DNA of 64,000 nt. It comes from Pseudomonadota bacterium. GTDB lineage: Bacteria > Pseudomonadota > Alphaproteobacteria > Sphingomonadales > Sphingomonadaceae. Shown here one piece after another: positions 1 through 8,428 of this stretch. How positions within the stretch are numbered: the stretch's first letter is position 1; every line of letters begins with the position of its first letter. A program made the translations under genes and the position numbers. Location: contig JAEWZX010000024.1 of assembly GCA_023394965.1 (NCBI GenBank), positions 22,046-86,045 of the forward strand. The letters are read 5' to 3'. The notes beneath the pieces are model-generated. The model had not been told where the DNA came from and searched no databases. It saw nothing but the letters and a program-made list of their open reading frames with translations.

Positions 1-1
1 A

Positions 2-118
2 ATCACGATCGGGCTCGGCTGGGACTGCCAGCTGGTGGAAGATCTACCCACAGAACCGCACGACATCCCCCTTTGTGCAATTGTCACCCCAACCCGACTG
101 TACGGACCCTTCGCATGA
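2..118 (+). CDS. C-terminal end of an unidentified protein (partial)
   Basis: An open frame enters from the left edge and ends with TGA at 116-118. It gives 38 residues ending in RLYGPFA. Its stop overlaps the ATG of the DUF2842 gene as ATGA, which is typical of translational coupling and is the main support for this frame. The tail matches no family I recognise, so no function is assigned. The two genes probably form a short operon. Confidence 0.45.
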   Translation: MTIGLGWDCQLVEDLPTEPHDIPLCAIVTPTRLYGPFA

Positions 119-330
119 GGAAAGAACCCACTTGGCGCATCCCTGTCGGCATTCTTGGCCTGCTGGTGGCTCTGACGGTTTATGGGCTGGTGATTGCCCG
201 ATATGCGCCGGAGCTGATCGGCGACTGGCCTACGCTGGTGCAGACGGTAATCTACATTCTTCTCGGCTTGGTCTGGCTGCTACCGCTCAGGCGCTTTCTA
301 ATCTGGATGGAAACGGGCCGCTGGGGCTGA
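115..330 (+). CDS. DUF2842 family small membrane protein
   Basis: This 71-residue protein starts at the ATG at 115, which overlaps the upstream stop. An upstream ATG at 73 would add 14 residues that do not look like family sequence. It has two hydrophobic segments (about residues 9-28 and 39-59) separated by a short polar loop, and ends in a positively charged tail containing RRFLIWMETGRWG. This is the usual size and layout of DUF2842 inner-membrane proteins of alphaproteobacteria. The family's function is unknown. Confidence 0.8.
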   Translation: MRKEPTWRIPVGILGLLVALTVYGLVIARYAPELIGDWPTLVQTVIYILLGLVWLLPLRRFLIWMETGRWG

Positions 331-445
331 TCTCCGGCGCCTGCGATCATTGCAAGCGTCTTACTCAAAACAAAGATAGCGCAGCACATTCACAGCGATC
401 CCGGGCGCTGGCGTAGCATTCCGATAATATGGATAGTTCCCCAAG

Positions 446-522
446 TGGCGCGAGTGACGGGACTCGAACCCGCGACCTTCGGCGTGACAGGCCGACACTC
501 TAACCAACTGAGCTACACCCGC
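446..522 (-). tRNA. tRNA-Asp (GTC)
   Basis: A complete 77-nt cloverleaf lies on the minus strand. The acceptor stem begins GCGGGTG and pairs with CACTCGC, including one G-U pair. The D-arm, the anticodon loop CTGTCAC with anticodon GTC, and the TTCGAGT T-loop are all present. CCA is encoded. Confidence 0.97.
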
Positions 523-677
523 GCAGCCACTTGGGAGCCGCGCATCTACGGGCGGGTCCGATTCCTGTCAATGACGATTTGGCGCTTTTTTTGCTGTTTT
601 TTCGCCTACCGGTTTTTGCATCTCTATTTACCCCATTTTTCACTATTTTCGCGCCGGTTTTCCGGGGTAGCAGCAGC

Positions 678-711
678 AAAAGGGCTCCCAGGCATAATCG
701 CCAGGGAGCCC
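678..711 (-). terminator. Rho-independent terminator of the bkd operon
   Basis: On the minus strand an 8-bp stem GGGCTCCC/GGGAGCCC, extended by GGC/GCC past one mismatch, is followed by TTTT. It lies about 75 bp beyond the stop codon of the leftward E2 gene. Confidence 0.75.
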
Positions 712-785
712 CGTTGACTGGTTAGGTCGGCTTTCGTCTGCAGCATGGGCAGATACCCTTACAAGCTGCCTTACGGTAGTTGCGA

Positions 786-2108
786 TCAGTCTATGAGAAT
801 GAGCGCAGGTGTTTCGAGCAGTTTCTTGAGTTGCTGAACGAAGCTTGCGGCATCCCAGCCATCGACGACGCGGTGGTCGCAGCTGATCGAAATGTTCATC
901 AGCTTGCGCTTCTCGATGCGCTCGATCCCATCGCTGCCGGTGACATACATCGGCCGCTCGATGATCCGGTTCGGGCCGATGATGGCCACTTCAGGACGGT
1001 TGATCACCGGCGTCGTCGCCACGCCGCCAAGCGGGCCGAGCGAAGTCACCGTCAGCGTACCGCCCTGTAACTCGTCTGATTTGGCCGTGCCATTGCGGGC
1101 AGCCTCGGCAAGGCGCGATATCTCATTGGCAAGCTGCCACAGGTTCTTCGCCTGCGCATCCCTGATGACAGGCACCATCAGGCCGGCATCGGTCTGCGCC
1201 GCCATTCCCATATGTACCGCACCAAAGCGCGTCACCACACCCGCTTCATCGTCATAGCGGGCATTGATCATCGGAAAATCTGGCAATGTCTTGCAGATCG
1301 CCGTGATCAGCAGCGGCAGGATGGTCAGCTTAGGCTTGTCGCCGCGGGTGGTGTTGAGCTGCGCACGCAGGTCTTCCAGGGCCGTGACATCACATTCCTC
1401 GACATAAGAGAAATGCGGAATATTACGCTTCGATGCAGCCATGTTCTCGGCAATGCGGCGACGCATGCCGATGACTTTCCTCTCCTCGTCCTCGCGAGGC
1501 TTGGCGGCAGCGCCATAGCCAGCGGTATAGGACAGGAACTGATCCAGATCGCCATGCCGGACCCGGCCATCTTCGGCCGGCTTTACCTGAGCCAGATCGA
1601 CACCCAGATCGCGCGCACGCTTGCGTACGGCAGGTGTGGCGAGAACGGTTTTGCCCGCTTGCTGCGCCGGGGCTGCTTGAGCAGGGGACGACGACGGAGA
1701 AGGCGGCGGGCTTGGATCGCCAGCCATCGCATCGTCGGAGTCCGAAGGATCGGGATTTTCCACCTCGATCCGCTCTTCAACCTTGTCGTCCTTGGGGGCA
1801 GGAGCCGGGGTCGGCGCAGCCTCCGCGGTGGCCTCGTTATCTTCGATCACCTCGTCCGGGACTTCGCCTTCAACTTCTATCACGACCAGCATCGAGCCGA
1901 TCGAAACCATGTCCCCCTCGCTACCGGCAATCTCCAGGATCTTGCCCGTAACCGGGCTTTCCATCGGCACCGTCGCCTTGTCGGTCATCATGTCGACGAA
2001 CTCTTCGTCCTCGCTGACCGTATCGCCAACCTGCTTGTGCCACTGCACAATCTCGGCCTCGGCTATGCCTTCGCCAATATCGGGCATGTTGAAGGTGAAT
2101 TTCGCCAT
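786..2108 (-). CDS. bkdB: Branched-chain 2-oxoacid dehydrogenase, E2 (lipoamide acyltransferase)
   Basis: This 440-residue protein transfers the acyl group from E1 to CoA in the branched-chain 2-oxoacid dehydrogenase complex, in valine, leucine and isoleucine catabolism. Residues 1-80 are a lipoyl domain with the lipoyl-lysine motif DKAT at Lys44. A long Ala/Pro/Ser-rich linker follows, then a peripheral-subunit-binding domain (about 160-198, beginning TPAVRKRARD). The catalytic domain ends with the active-site motif DHRVVDG. The ATG at 2106-2108 begins MAKFTFNMPDIGEG, as in homologues. It is the third gene of the operon, 5 bp after E1-beta. No E3 gene is present in the window. Confidence 0.95.
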   Translation of the reverse strand: MAKFTFNMPDIGEGIAEAEIVQWHKQVGDTVSEDEEFVDMMTDKATVPMESPVTGKILEIAGSEGDMVSIGSMLVVIEVEGEVPDEVIEDNEATAEAAPTPAPAPKDDKVEERIEVENPDPSDSDDAMAGDPSPPPSPSSSPAQAAPAQQAGKTVLATPAVRKRARDLGVDLAQVKPAEDGRVRHGDLDQFLSYTAGYGAAAKPREDEERKVIGMRRRIAENMAASKRNIPHFSYVEECDVTALEDLRAQLNTTRGDKPKLTILPLLITAICKTLPDFPMINARYDDEAGVVTRFGAVHMGMAAQTDAGLMVPVIRDAQAKNLWQLANEISRLAEAARNGTAKSDELQGGTLTVTSLGPLGGVATTPVINRPEVAIIGPNRIIERPMYVTGSDGIERIEKRKLMNISISCDHRVVDGWDAASFVQQLKKLLETPALILID

Positions 2109-2113
2109 GGGGA

Positions 2114-3175
2114 TCAGTCCTTGAGGATCTTGTCTATGGCCTCGCCAATGCGGACCGGGCCGGGGAAATAGGCCCATTCGAGGCTGTGAGGATACGGTGT
2201 GTCGAAACCGGTGACGCGTTCGACCGGGGCTTCGAGATGGTAGAAGCAACGCTCGGTGACCAGCGCGGAAAGCTCCGCCCCGAAACCGCTGGTGCGGGTC
2301 GCCTCGTGCACGATGAGGCACCTGCCAGTACGTTTTACGGACGCTTCGATGGCCTCGATATCCAGCGGCACCAGCGTGCGCAGATCCAGAATGTCGGCTT
2401 CGACACCCTTTTCCTGGCACACCGCTTCGACGACATGGACCATCGTGCCATAGGCAAGGATGGTCAGTTGCTCGCCTTCGGTAACCTGACGCGCCTTACC
2501 TAGCGGGATCTTGTAGTACCCTTCGGGCACAATGCTGGCATCGAACCGCTTCCACGGCTGGACCGGCTTATCGTAGTAGCCGGAAAACGGGCCATTGTAG
2601 ATCCGCTTGGGCTCGAAGAAGATGACCGGATCGTTATCCTCGATACAGGAAATCAGCAGACCCTTTGCATCGTAAGGCGTGGCCGGGATAACCGTCTTCA
2701 GCCCCGAAACGTGGGTGAAAATCGCCTCGGGGCTCTGACTGTGCGTTTGCCCCCCGAAGATACCGCCGCCAAACGGGCTGCGCACCGTCATCGGCGCGAT
2801 ATATTCCGCCGCTGAGCGATAGCGCAGGCGTGCCGCCTCGCTGATCAGCTGGTCCAGGCCGGGATAGATATAATCAGCAAACTGGATTTCCGGCACGGGG
2901 CGCAGGCCATAGGCCCCCATTCCCACCGCCACGGCAATAATGCCGCATTCGTTGATCGGCGTATCGAAGACGCGGGTCTTCCCGTATTTTTCCTGCAAAC
3001 CGGCGGTGCACCGAAACACGCCGCCAAAATAGCCGACATCTTCGCCCATCACGACGACATTATCGTCTCGCTGCATTGATACATCGAGCGCGTCATTGAT
3101 CGCTTCGATCATGTTCAGACGGCGTTCGGCACCCGATAACACGTCTGATTGACATGTGTTCGCCTTGGCGTTCAC
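2114..3175 (-). CDS. bkdA2: Branched-chain 2-oxoacid dehydrogenase, E1 beta subunit
   Basis: This 353-residue protein has the transketolase pyrimidine-binding fold (MGEDVGYFGGVFR near residues 43-55) and a C-terminal transketolase domain with LRTLVPLD and VHEATRTSGFGAE. With the alpha subunit it forms the thiamine-diphosphate E1 that decarboxylates branched-chain 2-oxoacids. Its start overlaps the stop of the alpha gene by 4 bp (ATGA), giving coupled translation and probably equal stoichiometry. The first 20 or so residues are poorly conserved, so the true start could be slightly downstream. Confidence 0.95.
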   Translation of the reverse strand: MNAKANTCQSDVLSGAERRLNMIEAINDALDVSMQRDDNVVVMGEDVGYFGGVFRCTAGLQEKYGKTRVFDTPINECGIIAVAVGMGAYGLRPVPEIQFADYIYPGLDQLISEAARLRYRSAAEYIAPMTVRSPFGGGIFGGQTHSQSPEAIFTHVSGLKTVIPATPYDAKGLLISCIEDNDPVIFFEPKRIYNGPFSGYYDKPVQPWKRFDASIVPEGYYKIPLGKARQVTEGEQLTILAYGTMVHVVEAVCQEKGVEADILDLRTLVPLDIEAIEASVKRTGRCLIVHEATRTSGFGAELSALVTERCFYHLEAPVERVTGFDTPYPHSLEWAYFPGPVRIGEAIDKILKD

Positions 3176-4473
3176 TGGTCGAGCCCTCCCGGAAATTTGA
3201 TCTCGCGCTCACGGATCGCCTGCTCGCTTTGCTCCTTGAGGTGCCATGGGAGCTCTTCGAAAACGTCTTCGAACATGGTGCGGAAAGGATGGTGCAAACC
3301 ATGCCCCAGAATGCCGTTCGCCTCGGCCTCCTTGGTCACTTTCTTGACGTGTTCCGCCGCCTCTAGATCCATCTTTTCCTGCCGCTCCTCGTCCCACTCG
3401 CCAATGGCGATAAGGTGGTCTTTCAGGCGCGTTACCGGGTCGCCCAGTGGCCATTCCGTGCGCTCCTGCGCGCTGCGATAGCCGGTTGGATCGTCGGAGG
3501 TGGAATGGCCTTCGGCGCGGTAGGTAAAGAACTCGATCAGCGTCGGCCCGGCATTGGCCCGCGCCCGATTTGCCGCCCACTGCTCCGCCGCATAACACGC
3601 CAGAGCATCGTTCCCATCAACTCGCAGACCGGCAAGGCCATAGCCCAAGGCACGCGCAGCAAAGGTGGTGCGCTCGGCACCGGCAAAGCCGCTGAAGCTG
3701 GAAATTGCCCACTGGTTGTTAATAACATTGAGGATAACCGGTGCATTGTACACCGTTGCGAAGGTGCAGGCCGAATGGAAGTCGCCCTCTGCAGTGCTGC
3801 CCTCCCCCACCCAGGTTGCCGCGATCCGACTGTCGCCCTTCATGGCACTTGCCATCGCCCATCCGACCGCCTGCGGCGTTTGCGTCGCAAGATTGCCGCT
3901 GATCGTGAAGAAGCTGTTTTCACGGCTCGAATACATGATCGGCAACTGGCGGCCTTTCAGCTTGTCACCCTTGTTCGAATAGATCTGGTTGATCATTTCG
4001 ATCATTGGATAGCCGCGTTGAATCAGGATTCCCTGCTGGCGGTAACTCGGGAAAACCATGTCATCGGCTGCCAGAGCCATACTCGCAGAAACGCTGGTCG
4101 CTTCCTCGCCCGTACATTTCATGTAAAAGCTGGTTTTGCCTTGCCGCTGGCCACGGAACATGCGTTCGTCGAAGGCACGCGTCATGGCCATATGGCCGAG
4201 CATCTTGCGCAGCGTGTCTGGATCCAGTTTCGGATTCCACGGGCCATGGGCCTGATCGTCATCGCCCAGCACACGCACCAAGCCGAAGGCCATATCCCGC
4301 ATCTCGCTTGGGTCGCATGTCTCGTCGGGACGCGGCATGCTTCCAGCTTCGGGCACATCTATATGCGAGAAATCGACCGTATCTCCCGGCCGAAACTTTG
4401 GTTCGGGAACATGCAACGAAAGCTTGGGACGATTCCCCCCCTTCACTGCACTACCTTCGGGCCCATCGGCCAT
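3172..4473 (-). CDS. bkdA1: Branched-chain 2-oxoacid dehydrogenase, E1 alpha subunit
   Basis: This 433-residue protein is the first gene of the bkdA1-bkdA2-bkdB operon. It contains the thiamine-diphosphate/Mg motif that begins WVGEGSTAEGDFH and ends at the NNQWAIS pair of asparagines. The phosphorylation-loop-like sequence YRAEGHSTSDDPTGYR is also present. It has an N-terminal extension of about 100 residues before the dehydrogenase core (RAFDERMFRGQRQGKTSFY), as usual for proteobacterial BkdA1. A 79-bp gap separates it from thyA upstream, so it probably has its own promoter. Confidence 0.95.
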   Translation of the reverse strand: MADGPEGSAVKGGNRPKLSLHVPEPKFRPGDTVDFSHIDVPEAGSMPRPDETCDPSEMRDMAFGLVRVLGDDDQAHGPWNPKLDPDTLRKMLGHMAMTRAFDERMFRGQRQGKTSFYMKCTGEEATSVSASMALAADDMVFPSYRQQGILIQRGYPMIEMINQIYSNKGDKLKGRQLPIMYSSRENSFFTISGNLATQTPQAVGWAMASAMKGDSRIAATWVGEGSTAEGDFHSACTFATVYNAPVILNVINNQWAISSFSGFAGAERTTFAARALGYGLAGLRVDGNDALACYAAEQWAANRARANAGPTLIEFFTYRAEGHSTSDDPTGYRSAQERTEWPLGDPVTRLKDHLIAIGEWDEERQEKMDLEAAEHVKKVTKEAEANGILGHGLHHPFRTMFEDVFEELPWHLKEQSEQAIREREIKFPGGLDQ

Positions 4474-4552
4474 AGAATCGTCTCCCAGACGTAATCTTAC
4501 GCTTTCGCGTTATTTTATTTCACGAGTGGGAAGCGGTCAAGTCGGTGCCGGA

Positions 4553-5479
4553 TCACACTGCGACAGGCGCCTTGATGGCCCCATGCGGCGTGTAACTGTA
4601 AACCTCGAAATCGCCGATGCGATAATCGAAAATCGAACACGGACGCCGCACTATTTCAAGCTTCGGAGCCCCCTGCGGTTCCCGCGATAGCTGCTCGTGA
4701 ATGAGGTGCTCGTGATTAAGGTAGAGATGTGTATCGCCCCCCATCCAAACCAGCTCACCGGCATCGAGATCGACCTGCTGAGCAAGCATTCGGGTCAGAA
4801 GCGCCGCCGACCAGAGATTGAAAGGCAGACCCAGCGCCACATCACAGCTGCGTTGATAGAGCACGCAATTAAGCCGGTTTTCCTCAACCTGAAACTGGTA
4901 GGTCTTGTGACATGGCGGCAGCGCCATCTGATCAAGCTCGGCTACATTCCATCCTTCGATAATATGCCGCCGGCTACCGGGGTTCTCGCGTAAAGACTCT
5001 ACCAGAATAGCAACCTGATTGACGCCCGGCCCACTCTCGTACAGCCCATGCCCGCGTGGTCGGTAGGTGGGCCAGTTCACCCATTGCTTGCCATAGACCG
5101 GGCCGAGGTCGCCCCATTGTTGGGCAAATGCCTCATCATCAGCTATCCGTTCCACGAAATCCGTCAAAGATATCTGATCGCCCGTTTCTTTCACATAGCG
5201 GGCATGCGGCCACTCGTTCCATATCTTCACCCCCTGAAGGACCAGCGGGCGAATGTTGGTATCACCAGTGAGGAACCACAACAATTCACGCGTAGCGGTC
5301 TTCCAGTAGACGCGCTTCGTAGTGATGAGCGGCATCGAGTCATCGGACAGATCAAATCGCAGGATAGTACCGAAAACGGAACGGGTTCCCACGCCAGTTC
5401 TATCCGTACGCTCGCTCCCCGTTAGCCAGATCCGGCGCATGAGATCGAGATATTGCTGTTCGTAATGAATTTCTGACAT
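4553..5479 (-). CDS. thyA: Thymidylate synthase
   Basis: This 308-residue protein methylates dUMP to dTMP using methylene-tetrahydrofolate. The catalytic cysteine is Cys190 in ALPPCHKT. Further family motifs are RRHIIEGWN, the dUMP-binding RSCDVALGLPFN, and GDTHLYLNH near the end. The chosen start (ATG at 5477-5479, MSEIHYEQQYLDL) matches the family N-terminus. A longer frame upstream adds 25 unrelated residues. It lies between the bkd operon and tRNA-Pro, and is the last core gene before the island. Confidence 0.96.
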   Translation of the reverse strand: MSEIHYEQQYLDLMRRIWLTGSERTDRTGVGTRSVFGTILRFDLSDDSMPLITTKRVYWKTATRELLWFLTGDTNIRPLVLQGVKIWNEWPHARYVKETGDQISLTDFVERIADDEAFAQQWGDLGPVYGKQWVNWPTYRPRGHGLYESGPGVNQVAILVESLRENPGSRRHIIEGWNVAELDQMALPPCHKTYQFQVEENRLNCVLYQRSCDVALGLPFNLWSAALLTRMLAQQVDLDAGELVWMGGDTHLYLNHEHLIHEQLSREPQGAPKLEIVRRPCSIFDYRIGDFEVYSYTPHGAIKAPVAV

Positions 5480-5618
5480 CGTTTCAGTTCTGTTGGAGCG
5501 ACGCTTTCGCAATAGCGGGAGAATGTTCAAATTGCCCGCTTGCGTGCGCGCCAATCCACACCTATAGGGCGCGCCTTGCTTCGCACCCGTGGCGGGAGAC
5601 CGCCCGGGCCGATCTGGT

Positions 5619-5695
5619 CGGGGAGTAGCTCAGCCTGGTAGAGCACTGTCTTCGGGAGGCAGGGGCCGGAGGTTCGAATCCTCTCTCCCCGACCA
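5619..5695 (+). tRNA. tRNA-Pro (CGG), island integration site
   Basis: A complete 77-nt tRNA with acceptor stem CGGGGAG/CTCCCCG, anticodon loop TTCGGGA (anticodon CGG) and encoded CCA. Its last 57 bp recur exactly at 23068-23124, so this is the target gene of the island and was rebuilt on integration. Confidence 0.97.
5639..5695. repeat. attL: 57-bp direct repeat inside tRNA-Pro
   Basis: The segment from the end of the D-arm through the encoded CCA is identical to 23068-23124, and the flanking bases differ on both sides. It is the left attachment site of the island. Confidence 0.93.
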
Positions 5696-5703
5696 CATTC
5701 CGC

Positions 5704-5740
5704 CTCAGAATAAGCATATTAACCAATATCTTATTCTGAG
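5704..5740. repeat. Strong inverted repeat just inside attL
   Basis: An 11-bp perfect inverted repeat (CTCAGAATAAG at 5704-5714, complement at 5730-5740) continues inward as ATATT/AATAT around an AACC loop with one unpaired C. It starts 8 bp after the tRNA CCA. It could end tRNA transcription, although no T-run follows, or be a recombination arm site. Confidence 0.6.
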
Positions 5741-5756
5741 ATGAAATCTTTAATAA

Positions 5757-5789
5757 GACAGGGGCTCTGGGTTCATATTGAACCTTCAC
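5757..5789. repeat. Left copy of a subterminal repeat with internal palindrome
   Basis: It begins GACAGGGG and contains GGGTTCA-3 bp-TGAACCT, followed closely by CAC. A closely similar element in the same orientation lies at 22957-22988, near the other end of the island. The palindrome overlaps the stop codon of the integrase remnant. Confidence 0.6.
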
Positions 5790-6406
5790 CGCCTTCTCCT
5801 ACCTTTCGCGATCCTATCGCCTACGTCTTTTAAGTAGTCTGGAGAGAAGCGCGCGTAGTGCTTCTGCGTTGTGCGATCATCGTCGTGTCCCATGAATTGC
5901 GCTAACGCAGCCATTGATACTCCTGCTTCGGCAGCCCAAACCGCTCCGGTATGCCTCAGTGTATAGGGCGTAGCCTTTATACCACTACGATCGCTAGCGG
6001 CTTGAAAGGCCTTTTTAATGCTTCGAATTGGCTCGCCGCCACGCTCAATGACAAAGGCACTTTGTCTGGCTTCGAATGCTTTTTTCAAAGCTTCGTGCAA
6101 CTCACTATTGATAGGAACGATAGGACGCCTTTTTGCTGTCTGACGTCGCCCTAGAGGATTAAAATCGATCTGACCGCGCTCGAAATCGACACGAGACCAT
6201 TCGAGTTCAAGGATCGCGGTGGGGCGCGCTACCGTGTAACCCAGCGCGACCAGTGTCGCGAGGATGTTGTGCGCGGTGGACGACTGCACCCCGGCGGCTC
6301 TGGCGATTGCGCCAAGCGGCGCGGCCCCCCGTTCCCGTGCGAGAAATTCCAGCATCCGCATTGCGCGCTCGACCGACTGGATCGGTTTGCTCATTCCGCT
6401 CTCCAT
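5786..6406 (-). CDS. IclR HTH domain fused to a truncated tyrosine recombinase (chimera)
   Basis: This 206-residue frame joins two unrelated proteins. Residues 5-58 are the winged-helix N-terminus of an IclR regulator (SVERAMRMLEFLARERG, then SSTAHNILATLVALGY). From about residue 60 the sequence is the catalytic half of a phage/island integrase: ARPTAILELEW with the first arginine at 61, TLRHTGAVWAAEAG with Arg151, GHDDDRTTQKHY with His174 and Tyr184. The integrase lacks its arm- and core-binding domains, and the IclR part lacks its ligand domain. The join near 6225-6240 is in frame and probably arose by deletion. The gene stops 90 bp from attL, where an island integrase normally sits. It is divergent from the ABM-VOC gene and could still bind an operator there. 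An alternative start is Met5. Confidence 0.8.
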   Translation of the reverse strand: MESGMSKPIQSVERAMRMLEFLARERGAAPLGAIARAAGVQSSTAHNILATLVALGYTVARPTAILELEWSRVDFERGQIDFNPLGRRQTAKRRPIVPINSELHEALKKAFEARQSAFVIERGGEPIRSIKKAFQAASDRSGIKATPYTLRHTGAVWAAEAGVSMAALAQFMGHDDDRTTQKHYARFSPDYLKDVGDRIAKGRRRR

Positions 6407-6517
6407 TCAACCATGCTGAACTTATGCGCTTTGTGTTCGTCAATGACCAGAACAACGGAACACCTGCGCGCCAAACTCCATTGCCAGTGCAGACGAACAG
6501 CAAAAGGAAACCAGTCA

Positions 6518-7351
6518 ATGCCCCAAATCGTAATGGCGCAATGCACGGCCTTGCCGGGCCGCGAAGATGCGCTCGCTCGCCAAATCGCGGACCTTGCCGC
6601 AGCTGTTCGCCGAGAAGCGGGAAATGAAGGGTTCGAAGTGTTCCAGAGGTCCGAGGTCGAGCGCGGCTGGACTATGATAGAGCGCTACCGAAACCGCGAT
6701 GCTTTCGAGACGCATCTGGAGCAGCCCCACACCAAAGCGTTCAACGAAGCTTTGAAAAGCCTGGTCGAAGGCGGCGCGTCCGACGTGACCGAGCTTGCGC
6801 CGGCCTGTCAGCCGGACGACGCCGCGCCGGGAATTCGCGGCATTGATCATGTCGGCGTGACCGTGCCCGATATCGATGCGGCATCGGACTTTCTCGTCCG
6901 CGCTTTCGGCGCACGCACGCTCTACGATGTTCTGCCCGCTGATGCGGACCCGATGGCGGGTGACGAGGTGGAGCATCAACTCGGCATTCCCGAAGGCGCG
7001 CGGATCGAGCATATGCGGCTGATGCGCATCGGCGCATCGGCGAATATCGAGATGTTCCGCATCGCCAATGCCGATCAGGCCGATGCCGCGGGGCTGGCCG
7101 ATTATGGTCTGCAGCATATCGCCATTTACGTCGAGGACATGAATGCCGCTGCCGACCGACTGGTGCAGGCGGGCGGCACCCTACTTTCGGACCCGCATCC
7201 GTTAGCCGGCGTCGAAGGGGGCGAACGCAATTCCGGAGTCTATGCCCGTGCGCCATGGGGCATGCTGATCGAGCTGATCTCTACCCCGGATGGTATCGAC
7301 TACCCCGCCGATTGCCCGATGCCGCGCTGGAAACCCCAACACAGCAGCTGA
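6518..7351 (+). CDS. ABM monooxygenase-like domain fused to a VOC (glyoxalase/dioxygenase) domain
   Basis: This 277-residue protein has two small alpha/beta domains. Residues 1-90 resemble the antibiotic-biosynthesis-monooxygenase family (QIVMAQCTALPGREDALARQ, then WTMIERYRNRDAFETH and HTKAF). Residues about 105-265 are a vicinal-oxygen-chelate domain (GIRGIDHVGVTVPDIDAAS, LQHIAIYVEDMNAAADRL, and GMLIELIS near the end). The histidines and the late glutamate of this domain are candidate metal ligands. AAAAGGAAA lies just before the ATG. It is followed 19 bp downstream by an EthD-family gene and faces the IclR fragment, which suggests a catabolic operon formerly under IclR control. The substrate is unknown; an aromatic or quinone compound is a guess from the families. 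Confidence 0.8.
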   Translation: MPQIVMAQCTALPGREDALARQIADLAAAVRREAGNEGFEVFQRSEVERGWTMIERYRNRDAFETHLEQPHTKAFNEALKSLVEGGASDVTELAPACQPDDAAPGIRGIDHVGVTVPDIDAASDFLVRAFGARTLYDVLPADADPMAGDEVEHQLGIPEGARIEHMRLMRIGASANIEMFRIANADQADAAGLADYGLQHIAIYVEDMNAAADRLVQAGGTLLSDPHPLAGVEGGERNSGVYARAPWGMLIELISTPDGIDYPADCPMPRWKPQHSS

Positions 7352-7370
7352 CTTTCAAGGAGACCTGCAA

Positions 7371-7730
7371 ATGATCAAGATGACCATGTTCCTGAAGCGG
7401 AAGGCCGGGATGAGCCACGAGGACTTCGTGAAGCACCATATCGAGGTGCACGGCCCCAAGTTCCGCTCTATCCCGGAGGCGCAGACCCATTGCCTGCGCT
7501 ATATCCAGACGCATCCCGTGGAGCTGAAAACCGATGCGGCGCAAAATGCCGATTTCGACGGGACTGCAGAGCTGTGGTTCGATAGCGAGGACGGGATGCA
7601 TGCGGTGCTGACGTCCGAGACTTACAAGAACGTCGTCTTCCCAGATGAGAAGACCTTTCTCGATCACGACAACACCCTGACCCTCGTCGGCGAACAGGTC
7701 GAGATCATCGGCGATTTTCGCGAGGGATGA
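7371..7730 (+). CDS. EthD-family protein
   Basis: This 119-residue single-domain protein has the EthD/dimeric alpha-beta barrel signature: MTMFLKRKAGMSHEDFVKHH at the start, HGPKF, then DGTAELWFDSEDGM and a C-terminal FLDHDNTLTLV. Such proteins include EthD, needed for ethyl tert-butyl ether breakdown, and small cofactor-free oxygenases or cyclases. A strong ribosome-binding site (AAGGAGA) precedes the ATG at 7371. It is 19 bp downstream of the ABM-VOC gene and almost certainly co-transcribed with it. Confidence 0.8.
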   Translation: MIKMTMFLKRKAGMSHEDFVKHHIEVHGPKFRSIPEAQTHCLRYIQTHPVELKTDAAQNADFDGTAELWFDSEDGMHAVLTSETYKNVVFPDEKTFLDHDNTLTLVGEQVEIIGDFREG

Positions 7731-7800
7731 TCGCTGACTGGAAGGAATAGGCTCAGAATGGGCCGCTACAAGACGGTCAGCTTTTAGGTGTCTGAATGCT

Positions 7801-7880
7801 GAAAGCTGCCGTTCGCCTAACGACCCTGAGCTCGGTCGTTTAACTTGAGCGGAAACTACCTCGAAAGCGGACGTCCGAAA
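7801..7880. repeat. Dispersed repeat with AACGACC/GGTCGTT hairpin (copy 1)
   Basis: It contains GAAAGCTGCCGTTCGCC, a hairpin AACGACC-8 bp-GGTCGTT at 7819-7840, and GAAAGCGGACGTCC at 7863-7876. Related segments occur at 8429-8505, 8851-8866 and 10902-10915. It lies between the EthD and acetyltransferase genes and looks like an intergenic repeat rather than coding sequence. Confidence 0.5.
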
Positions 7881-7881
7881 A

Positions 7882-8310
7882 TCAAATCAGCACCTTCTTG
7901 AGATAGTGCGAAGAGTGTCCCTTTGGTCGGTTGGACAGGGTCGCCATGTGGTTGTAGCCGTTCTTTTCATAGAATGGCCTTGCCTGCCAGCTGGTCGTTT
8001 CGACTAAAGCATTTTCGCAACCATTGTCGCGCGCAAAAGCCTCTGCTTTCTGTATCAGCTCACGCCCGATTCCACTGCCGCGCGCAGTCTCGGAAATCCA
8101 AAGAAGTTCGATGTGAAGGGTATTCCAATAGCATGTTGCACGGATGCCACCTTGTAATGATCCCTCGTCATCTCGAGCCATCACGTGAAATCGCTTCTCT
8201 TCCTCGGTCGGCTCGAGATCGCGAACGGTTTCTTCGTTGAATGACCTAATACCGCGACTGAGCAGGTCCGCCTCAGCTTTCGAAGGGTTCCGCTCGATTT
8301 CGATTTTCAC
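7882..8310 (-). CDS. GNAT-family N-acetyltransferase
   Basis: This 142-residue protein has the GNAT fold. The acetyl-CoA pyrophosphate-binding loop is RGSGIGRELIQKAE (about residues 77-90), preceded by the beta-strand IELLWISETA and followed by ALVETTSWQARPFYEKNGY. The substrate cannot be read from the sequence. It is a lone gene flanked on both sides by dispersed intergenic repeats within the island, which fits an independently acquired cassette. Confidence 0.88.
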   Translation of the reverse strand: MKIEIERNPSKAEADLLSRGIRSFNEETVRDLEPTEEEKRFHVMARDDEGSLQGGIRATCYWNTLHIELLWISETARGSGIGRELIQKAEAFARDNGCENALVETTSWQARPFYEKNGYNHMATLSNRPKGHSSHYLKKVLI

Positions 8311-8428
8311 TGTAGGCCCTCAAAACTGACTGGTAGTTGTTTTTATGTCTGCTTTGACCAAAATAAACAACAAACTAGACATTCCGTTCCCCCCCGTTTC
8401 AGACCTTCCCGCGTGTTGTCGGAGCGCC

